Notes under the pieces: generated by a model | Told to the model about the DNA's origin: nothing | The model's input: only the letters and a program-made list of their open reading frames with translations | Database searches by the model: none | Origin: Undibacterium hunanense | Lineage (GTDB): Bacteria; Pseudomonadota; Gammaproteobacteria; Burkholderiales; Burkholderiaceae_D | Length of the DNA: 64,000 bases | Assembly: GCF_014284335.1 (NCBI RefSeq) | Contig: NZ_JACOGF010000006.1 | Location: 62,001 to 126,000, forward strand | Reading direction: 5' to 3' | Position numbers and translations under genes: made by a program | Shown: positions 57,858 through 64,000 of the stretch, in pieces | Position numbering within the stretch: the stretch's first letter is position 1 | Layout of the letters: each line of letters starts with the position of its first letter

Positions 57858-59972
57858 TTACACTAATGGCCTTACCAATTTCTCGCGGTTCCATTGTCGT
57901 GTTTTCGCTGCTGTCAGAAAGTCCTTCAATTTATTCGTCGATATCACAGCAACGTCTTTATTGATACAGGCTGCATTCAACAGAATATCGCCCCCCGCAT
58001 CATAGGCAATTGCTTTCAAGTGACTATAGGCATCCCTGACAAAATCAATGCTTGTCATATCGTGCTCCAGTTTTTTTGCAGATTCGCTGGAGAGAACGAG
58101 GGCGATTGCATCAAATATTACCGAAGGACTTCCTGCCAGTTGCACATCCACCTTGGTTTCTTTACCGTCAGACAGATGGATGCTATTAATCCGGGGAGCA
58201 ATAACTTTGTACTTCGCATCTGCACTGGTAACTACAGCTTTGAGCTTTTCCAGGATACTGGCATCCGAACCTTCGTCAATGAGAATGCCAACCACGCGAC
58301 CTGCCAGCGTGTCCTTCATCTTGCCTATCAATTGCAGGGCCGGTGACACCGGCAAGTCCTGCACCTCTACCAAAACAGGCGGTGCCACTGGCAACACCTT
58401 AATGCCCAGGCCAACAGCAACACGTCGCGCCAGTTCTTCGTTGATATGCAGCATATGGCCGACCATTGCTTCGCTTATATGCGGATGCTCGACTTTTGAT
58501 AACTCAAAGATGAGTGCTGCAATGATATGTGCTTGTTCGGTTTCGTTCTGGCTGGCGTAAAATTGACGAGCCTGGCTATAGTGATCTGCAAAACTTTCTG
58601 GGCGTATCCGGCCTTTGTCACCAGCTACCGGTTCTGCCATGCTTTTAAAACCTTTCACCGCTTGTTCACGCGGGGCATCCTTGTCCAATGAATTTGGCTC
58701 ATACGCTACCCTGCCGGTAGCTTGTGTCATTTGCATATGACCATCGCGCTGGTTATTGGCAAACGGACACCTCGGCGCATTGACCGGAATCTGATGGAAA
58801 TTGGCAGAACCCAGCCTGGACAGCTGCGTGTCAAGATAAGAAAATAAACGCCCCTGCAACAAAGGGTCATTGGAAAAATCAATACCAGGGACAATATGTG
58901 ATGGGCAAAATGCGACTTGCTCAGTCTCGGCAAAGAAATTATCCGGCCACCTGTCAAGTACCATACGTCCAATGAAAGTCAGTGGTACCAGCTCTTCAGG
59001 AATGAGTTTGGTTGCATCGAGATGATCAAACGGAAATTGATCTGCTTCTTCTTGTGTAAATAGCTGTACGGCCAATTCCCATTCAGGAAAATCACCCGCA
59101 GCGATGGCATCGAAAAAATCGCGTCTGTGAAAATCAGGATCAGCACCGGCAATTTTTACTGTTTCATCCCAGATGGTAGACTGCAACCCGGCCTTTGGGC
59201 GCCAGTGGAACTTCACGAAGCTGGCATGACCATCTGCATTAATGAGGCGGTAAGAATGCACGCCAAAACCCTCTATCATTCGTAGTGACCTTGGCAGCGT
59301 GCGGTCCGACATGATCCACATTACCATGTGCATGGCTTCAGGTGTCAGTGAAATAAAATCCCAGAACGTATCATGTGCTGTCGCTGCTTGCGGAAAACCA
59401 CGGTCTGGTTCCATCTTTACCGCATGGACAAGATCGGGAAATTTGATGGCATCCTGGATAAAAAAAACAGGAATGTTATTGCCAACCAAGTCCCAATTAC
59501 CTTCCGATGTATAAAACTTGACCGCAAACCCACGTACGTCTCTTGGCGTATCAACCGAGCCAGAGCCGCCGGCTACTGTAGATATACGGGTAAATACAGG
59601 AGTTTGACGGCCAGTTTCGGTCAGGATTTTGGCGGTGGTATATTTTTCCAGCGAATGTGTCAGCTCAAAGTATCCATGCGCCCCAGTTCCACGTGCATGT
59701 ACTACACGTTCCGGAATACGTTCATGGTCAAAATGGGTAATTTTTTCTCTTAAGATAAAGTCTTCCAGCAAAGTCGGACCTCTGACGCTGGCTTTCAGAG
59801 AATTTTGATCGTCGGCAATGACCACACCTTGATTTGTCGTCAGTTCCGGATGATTTTTCCCGGCAGTCTGATGTAGTTCGCCACCGTTACCAGTCAATGT
59901 AGTGGTGCGGCTTTTTGTTTTCTTTATTTCAGTATTGACTATTGTCGTATCAGTTTTGGACATGGCAGGCAT
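57858..59972 (-). CDS. katE: Large-subunit (clade 2, HPII-type) catalase
   Basis: A haem catalase of about 704 residues decomposing hydrogen peroxide. The active-site His is in [15 protein letters not shown], with the distal Asn region [16 protein letters not shown]; the proximal Tyr is in [14 protein letters not shown]. The extra C-terminal flavodoxin-like domain (about 540-700, starting near [13 protein letters not shown]) and the N-terminal extension mark the large-subunit clade. Two ATG codons (59972, 59963) are possible; neither has a clear ribosome site. Upstream codons to 60128 are open but unlike the family. Such catalases are often stationary-phase induced. Confidence 0.95.
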   Translation of the reverse strand: MPAMSKTDTTIVNTEIKKTKSRTTTLTGNGGELHQTAGKNHPELTTNQGVVIADDQNSLKASVRGPTLLEDFILREKITHFDHERIPERVVHARGTGAHGYFELTHSLEKYTTAKILTETGRQTPVFTRISTVAGGSGSVDTPRDVRGFAVKFYTSEGNWDLVGNNIPVFFIQDAIKFPDLVHAVKMEPDRGFPQAATAHDTFWDFISLTPEAMHMVMWIMSDRTLPRSLRMIEGFGVHSYRLINADGHASFVKFHWRPKAGLQSTIWDETVKIAGADPDFHRRDFFDAIAAGDFPEWELAVQLFTQEEADQFPFDHLDATKLIPEELVPLTFIGRMVLDRWPDNFFAETEQVAFCPSHIVPGIDFSNDPLLQGRLFSYLDTQLSRLGSANFHQIPVNAPRCPFANNQRDGHMQMTQATGRVAYEPNSLDKDAPREQAVKGFKSMAEPVAGDKGRIRPESFADHYSQARQFYASQNETEQAHIIAALIFELSKVEHPHISEAMVGHMLHINEELARRVAVGLGIKVLPVAPPVLVEVQDLPVSPALQLIGKMKDTLAGRVVGILIDEGSDASILEKLKAVVTSADAKYKVIAPRINSIHLSDGKETKVDVQLAGSPSVIFDAIALVLSSESAKKLEHDMTSIDFVRDAYSHLKAIAYDAGGDILLNAACINKDVAVISTNKLKDFLTAAKTRQWNREKLVRPLV

Positions 59973-60167
59973 TCTACAAAAGATCAGTTTGGACGCGATC
60001 AAAGTTAAACATGGATCAGATCGACGTTTAATTTGGCTTAACTCACGATAGACCAAAATCTCGTCATCCTTTGTTCGGAAACGAACGCTCAGATCAGGCT
60101 CGCAATAAAAATTACTTTTTATTTTCAAAGAGTGTTTGGAATTTTGTGTTTCATATTCAAGAATAAA

Positions 60168-60194
60168 AAACGGACTGCGTTATACAGTCCGTTT
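60168..60194 (-). terminator. Rho-independent terminator after the glycine-zipper gene
   Basis: aaacggactg and cagtccgttt pair perfectly over 10 bp around cgttata. On the minus strand a T-run follows directly, ending the transcript of the gene at 60241 before katE. Confidence 0.88.
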
Positions 60195-60240
60195 CTGCGA
60201 TGCAAGCAGGGTTTTATTTCAAAAAAAATCCTGAAAAAAC

Positions 60241-60759
60241 TTAAGGGGCACTTGCCTCGGACGTGGAGTTGATGTCTTCTGCGCCGGCTTTTTTGTAAAT
60301 GTCTTTTGCAATTTCAGCCTGATCAGAATTATCGGTATGCACGGAGATCAGCACATTACCACCGCGAATTTTTCCGTCATACAACTTTGCTTCGTATTCA
60401 GGAATCCCCATACCCACCAGGCCACCAATAATGCCGCCAGCGGCACCCACCAATGCAGCGCCACTTAATGCAGCCATGATAGGCCCGGCAGCAATGAAAG
60501 GACCGACACCAGGGATTGCCAATGTGCCTATGCCTGTCAGCCAGCCCAGTATCGCACCGACACCCATGCCAGCAACTCCGCCAGTGGCAGCACCCTCAGG
60601 TAATTTGGTGTTTTGTTCATGTGCAAAATCCCGTGTACCAGTCTGGTCAGGAAACAAGACCGAGATGTCTGCACTTGAAAAGCCAGACACCTTCAGCCTG
60701 TCGACGATAGTTTCTGCTTGAACACGATTTGTTGCGATACAGTAGATTGCGGTTTTCAT
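60241..60759 (-). CDS. Stress protein with N-terminal YflT-like domain and glycine-zipper membrane segments
   Basis: A 172-residue protein. Residues 1-50 (IATNRVQAETIVDRLKVSGFSSADISVLFPD) look like the general stress protein 17M/YflT fold. A Gly/Ala-rich hydrophobic centre (about 55-120, GVAGMGVGAILGWLTGIG...AGGIIGGLVGMG) could form two membrane helices with glycine-zipper packing. A short ferredoxin-like end (GNVLISVHTDNSDQAEIAKDIYKKAGA) resembles a second copy of the N-terminal strand-helix. AAGGAAA precedes the ATG. The function is unknown; the family is common in stress-tolerant Burkholderiales. Confidence 0.85.
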   Translation of the reverse strand: MKTAIYCIATNRVQAETIVDRLKVSGFSSADISVLFPDQTGTRDFAHEQNTKLPEGAATGGVAGMGVGAILGWLTGIGTLAIPGVGPFIAAGPIMAALSGAALVGAAGGIIGGLVGMGIPEYEAKLYDGKIRGGNVLISVHTDNSDQAEIAKDIYKKAGAEDINSTSEASAP

Positions 60760-60825
60760 ATAATTTCCTTGAGTGAATTAAGTTACATGCTTACCTGTCG
60801 GTGTTGCACGCTTTGCTTGCCGGCT

Positions 60826-61242
60826 TCAGTTGGTTTTTACGTCCAGTGAATTATTAATGGAACTCACGCCTTTGACTGTCTGGACAATTTTTTCAACCTT
60901 CGATTTTTCGTCCGCGGTTTTTACAGGGCCGCGCAACGTAACGGCACCCGCATCCACCATAATTTTGATGTTATGTGCCATCACCGACAGCGATTTTTCC
61001 TGCACGACAGAACGCCGGACCGCAGCAAGAAGAGTCCTGTCTTCTGGCGTATTGGCTTGATCTTCTGGCGTTTTATTCCCGGCGTACTTGTCCCGGTTAT
61101 TGATCGCCGTATTATCGACGTTAGATGCACTTTTCCCCTCTTTAACAACGGGAGGAACCGGATCGGCCGCAAAACCTGTGCATGGCAATATAGTGGCGCA
61201 CAGCAATACAGCGGTGCCTATCTGATTAAATATTCGTCCCAT
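60826..61242 (-). CDS. Periplasmic BON-domain protein (OsmY-like)
   Basis: A 138-residue secreted protein: signal peptide ending near GFAAD, an Asp/Asn-rich linker (about 30-65) and one BON domain (about 68-136) with LLAAVRRSVVQEKSLSVMAHNIKIMVDAGAVTLRGPVKTADEKSKVEKI. BON domains are thought to bind phospholipid and to protect the envelope during osmotic stress. AGGAG precedes the ATG. It lies 66 bases upstream of the glycine-zipper gene on the same strand. Confidence 0.92.
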   Translation of the reverse strand: MGRIFNQIGTAVLLCATILPCTGFAADPVPPVVKEGKSASNVDNTAINNRDKYAGNKTPEDQANTPEDRTLLAAVRRSVVQEKSLSVMAHNIKIMVDAGAVTLRGPVKTADEKSKVEKIVQTVKGVSSINNSLDVKTN

Positions 61243-61663
61243 TCATCGCTCCTGATTAAGTCCATTGTGGACAAGTGGTACCAGACTAAGGCAATTAATC
61301 TACCTACATCTGTGCGGTAGACCACACGCAACGACAAGCGGAGATATCGTCCAACTTATTTCATTTGAGAAATAGCCTGTATCCGTGCTGCTTCAGTAAG
61401 GTGCCTGCGAGCTTTGGAATTTTTTTACTCTGAAACAGAGTTGAATAAACAGAGAATTCTGTATAGATTGCATAAACCTGCCCAGTAAGATTTTTCCTAC
61501 AAATCTGCTCGCTATTGTCCGGTATTGCATGTACGGCATTCTGGTTACCATGTCAGCTCTACTGCAAAGCAGCGACCATAATTCGGCGACATATTCGTCG
61601 GCATTTCTGGTACCGATGCGGCAGAGAAAGTACAGCGCACCCTATCTTTTCAGAGGAGTCATC
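61243..61663. promoter_or_regulatory. Divergent intergenic region, no gene
   Basis: It separates the leftward BON gene from the rightward small-protein genes. I see no clear sigma-70 pair and no strong hairpin. Open frames here lack ribosome sites. Confidence 0.35.
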
Positions 61664-61879
61664 ATGAGGAATTTTTTCGGTTTCCCTTTTTCAAGCAATA
61701 ATCAAAAACTTTCTGAAATCAAGGAACAGAAAGTTGATCCTGACATTACAGCGATTCCAGCGACAGACATGAGCTGCGCTAAAAAACCGAAAAGCCTGAT
61801 TCCTGCAAAGCATCATGTGCATTTGAAGAAAATGGAAGAACATCGCCGGAATTTACGAACCATGTATTTTTCCAGCTAA
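61664..61879 (+). CDS. Uncharacterised 71-residue protein
   Basis: I do not recognise this protein. The ATG at 61664 has a strong GAGGAG site 6 bases upstream (the same frame is open further 5' but without a start signal). It begins MRNFFGFPFSSNN, then a charged helix, and ends with a basic helix HHVHLKKMEEHRRNLRTMY. No signal peptide or membrane segment. The neighbourhood of stress genes gives the only hint of role. Confidence 0.65.
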   Translation: MRNFFGFPFSSNNQKLSEIKEQKVDPDITAIPATDMSCAKKPKSLIPAKHHVHLKKMEEHRRNLRTMYFSS

Positions 61880-61993
61880 ATGATGGCTCTATGCAAAGCC
61901 TGGCCGGGGACGCCTGGTCAGGAGCACAGGGTCATCTAATTGTGCAACGGTCTCTTTGCAACAATCTCTTGTATTCAAAAGAGTGAAATAATC

Positions 61994-62173
61994 ATGACGA
62001 AAAAAGTCACAAAAGATTCAAACAATCCGATCTACAGTTCAAGTGCTGATTTTAAGGATGAACTGGATAAACTGATCAGCCGCCTGCCGTCTATGTCCGA
62101 TATAGAAATAAGCGCTGCCAAGGATCAGTTTTTGCGAAAAATCGAGATCGCCTTAAGCAATCGGCCTTTATAA
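61994..62173 (+). CDS. Uncharacterised 59-residue protein
   Basis: A short acidic and basic helical protein: MTKKVTKDSNNP, then FKDELDKLISRLPSMSDIEISAAKDQFLRKIEIAL, an amphipathic pattern recalling the soluble part of DUF883/ElaB-like proteins but lacking their C-terminal membrane helix. Ribosome site is weak (GAGTGA). It follows the previous small gene by 114 bases on the same strand, so the two may be one transcript. No function proposed. Confidence 0.5.
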   Translation: MTKKVTKDSNNPIYSSSADFKDELDKLISRLPSMSDIEISAAKDQFLRKIEIALSNRPL

Positions 62174-62373
62174 CAACAAAACTGATTGATTGTCAGCGCA
62201 GGAACTGGTGACATGCGTCGTCTGCAACCATGTTGAATTTATAGTGTGCGCCCGGCATCTGCCTGAGATGCAGCAGTCGTTTGTGCGGGAACATATCTGC
62301 ACCAGATACGAAATGCGCCTGATACGATGCAATATGCTCTACTACATCAATACTGTTGCTTGCGGCAAGATGC

Positions 62374-64000
62374 TTATGTTTTATGCTGCTTACAATTGGC
62401 AAGCACAGACCTGACCTTGCGCGCCAGTGCTTCACGGCTATATGGCTTGCTCAACAACTCCACGCCCCCATCCAGCCGTCCTCCATGTACGATGGCATTT
62501 TGCGTGTAGCCAGAGGTAAACAATACCGCCAGATTCGGCAAACGCTCGCGCGCCTTGCGGGCCAGTTCAGGGCTACGCAAAGTACCAGGCATGACGACAT
62601 CCGTAAACAACAGGTCAATCTTGACACCGGTATCAACAATTGCAAGAGCACTTTCAGCGTCGCTGGCATGCAATACCTTATAGCCTAAGCCCATCAGTAT
62701 CTCGATTGCAGTAGTACGAACCTCGTCATCGTCTTCTGCTACCAGAATAGTTTCAGCCCCTCCTACAATTTTTTCCAGTGGCTGTATCGTCAATTTCCCT
62801 TCCTGTTCTGTCGAACGTGGAAGATAAAGTTTAACGGTAGTGCCGTAGCCAAGTTCACTATATATATTGACGTGACCACCTGACTGCTTGACAAAGCCAT
62901 ACACCATGGACAAACCCAGGCCTGTTCCCTTGCCTTCTGGTTTGGTCGAGAAAAACGGTTCAAATACCTGGGCCACCACTTCTGGCAGCATACCTGAACC
63001 AACGTCGGACACTGCCAGCATCACATATTCGCCAGGATTCACTTCAGCGTGGGTACGCGCATAATTCTCATCCAGAACAGCATTACTGATTTCTATGGTG
63101 AGCTTGCCGACAGATTCCATGGCATCGCGTGCATTGACTGCGAGATTCAGTAAAGCATTTTCGACTTGAGCGACGTCGACAAAGGTATTCCACAAATCAT
63201 CGGCCAGAATCGTTTCGACTTCTATCGTTTCACCAAGGCTGCGCTGCAGCATATCTTCCATATCAATCACAAAACGGCCAATATTGACGACTTTGGGATC
63301 CAGCGCCTGACGCCGCCCAAAAGACAATAAATAGCTGGCCAGTTTGGCACCACGCCTGACACCGGCAAGCGCATTGGTAACGCGCCGCTCTGCATGTTGA
63401 TTACCGGCAATCTCTGCCGACAACAGTTGCAGATTGCCTGAGATGATCTGCAACAGATTATTGAAATCATGGGCTATGCCACCCGTCAATTTACCGATTG
63501 TTTCCATCTTTTGGGAATGTTGCAATGCCTGCTCGGTTTTTTTCAATGCGACTGCAGCTTCATATTTTTCGGTAATGTCCCTGGTAATCTTGGCGTAGCC
63601 GACAAACTCACTGAATGCATTGTAAATAGGATCAATCACGACATGGGCGCGAAATTGGCTGCCATCCTTCCTGACGCGCCAGCCTTCCTGTTCAAAGCGA
63701 CCTTCGGTCCTGGCTGTCAATAATGCGCGCTGCGGCACCCCGCTACGCTGATCTTCTGGCGTATAAAAACGGGAAAAATGTGTACCGATCACCTCTTCCT
63801 GCCGGTATCCCTTGATGCGCTGCGCACCAGAATTCCAGTTGCTGACATAACCGTCTTTGTCCAGCATATAGATCGCATAATCAGTCACCCCCTGCACCAG
63901 CAAACGAAATTGCTGTTCGCTCAGGCGTAATGCTTCTTCCGCTTTCTTGCGGTCAGTGATATCACGGGTAATTTTTGCAAAACCAAGCAGACGACCATCT
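62374..64000 (-). CDS. PAS-domain hybrid histidine kinase, N-terminus beyond the window
   Basis: The frame is open to the right edge, where it reads GFAKITRDITDRKKAEEALRLSEQQFR, the end of an upstream PAS/PAC unit, so at least one sensor domain is missing. A complete PAS follows (VTDYAIYMLDKDGYVSNWN...), then its PAC (VGYAKITRDITEKYEAA), HisKA with KLTGGIAHDFNNLLQ (the HDFNN type), a HATPase (NLAVNARDAM, DVGSGM, GTGLGLSMVYG) and a C-terminal receiver with LLFTDVVMPG and LLSKPYS. This is the common soluble energy/redox-type sensor layout; the ligand is unknown. The 200 bases downstream to the small gene hold nothing recognisable. Confidence 0.92.
   Translation of the reverse strand, partial: DGRLLGFAKITRDITDRKKAEEALRLSEQQFRLLVQGVTDYAIYMLDKDGYVSNWNSGAQRIKGYRQEEVIGTHFSRFYTPEDQRSGVPQRALLTARTEGRFEQEGWRVRKDGSQFRAHVVIDPIYNAFSEFVGYAKITRDITEKYEAAVALKKTEQALQHSQKMETIGKLTGGIAHDFNNLLQIISGNLQLLSAEIAGNQHAERRVTNALAGVRRGAKLASYLLSFGRRQALDPKVVNIGRFVIDMEDMLQRSLGETIEVETILADDLWNTFVDVAQVENALLNLAVNARDAMESVGKLTIEISNAVLDENYARTHAEVNPGEYVMLAVSDVGSGMLPEVVAQVFEPFFSTKPEGKGTGLGLSMVYGFVKQSGGHVNIYSELGYGTTVKLYLPRSTEQEGKLTIQPLEKIVGGAETILVAEDDDEVRTTAIEILMGLGYKVLHASDAESALAIVDTGVKIDLLFTDVVMPGTLRSPELARKARERLPNLAVLFTSGYTQNAIVHGGRLDGGVELLSKPYSREALARKVRSVLANCKQHKT

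Overview
The window looks like a chromosomal segment of a betaproteobacterium of the order Burkholderiales, most likely Oxalobacteraceae and close to Undibacterium. That placement is inferred from gene order (mlaFEDACB, ABC exporter, ibaG, murA, hisGD...CB-HAF-IE, hinT, tatABC, degQ-like, nif3-like), protein style and moderate GC. No rRNA, tRNA, CRISPR array or prophage was seen.

Region 1 (1-2134): the start of a Nif3-like gene, a membrane-anchored HtrA-type protease and a DUF2461 gene. Region 2 (2117-19525, all minus strand): about 25 closely packed genes read from mlaF down to tatC. They cover retrograde phospholipid transport (mlaFEDACB), an ABC-2 exporter, ibaG, murA, the full histidine pathway from hisG to hisE with a DNA methyltransferase lodged between hisD and hisC, a HIT hydrolase and the Tat translocase. 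Several junctions carry short tandem repeats (10-14 bp period) that begin at or beside the stop codon of the upstream gene. Region 3 (20045-26312): gltD and gltB, glutamate synthase.

Region 4 (26345-28384): an accessory patch with a possible MITE, a REP-associated tyrosine transposase and an orphan gene. Region 5 (28385-44417): sugar and pectin utilisation. A GntR-FCD regulator and a TonB receptor strikingly like E. coli PqqU/YncD diverge from a GH39-type glycosidase and a cytochrome c-PQQ sugar dehydrogenase fusion. Two tandem Asr-like secreted proteins follow. Next comes a minus-strand pectin set: polygalacturonase (GH28), pectinesterase (CE8), TonB receptor, GH43 lipoprotein. The linked reading is that secreted enzymes cut pectin and side chains, a TonB receptor imports oligomers, and a PQQ enzyme oxidises sugars with scavenged cofactor.

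Region 6 (44759-47004): a NIPSNAP protein, an exported acetolactate decarboxylase and a CheR-like protein with an eroded SAM motif. Region 7 (47017-56699): a signalling island with a soluble hybrid kinase of about 2090 residues carrying eleven 92-residue HAMP-type units and three receivers, a divergent REC-kinase-REC protein, a lone receiver and a decayed kinase pseudogene. Region 8 (57089-62173): stress proteins, namely hemerythrin, large-subunit catalase, a glycine-zipper protein, a BON-domain protein and two small ORFs. Region 9 (62374-64000): a PAS hybrid kinase running off the right edge.
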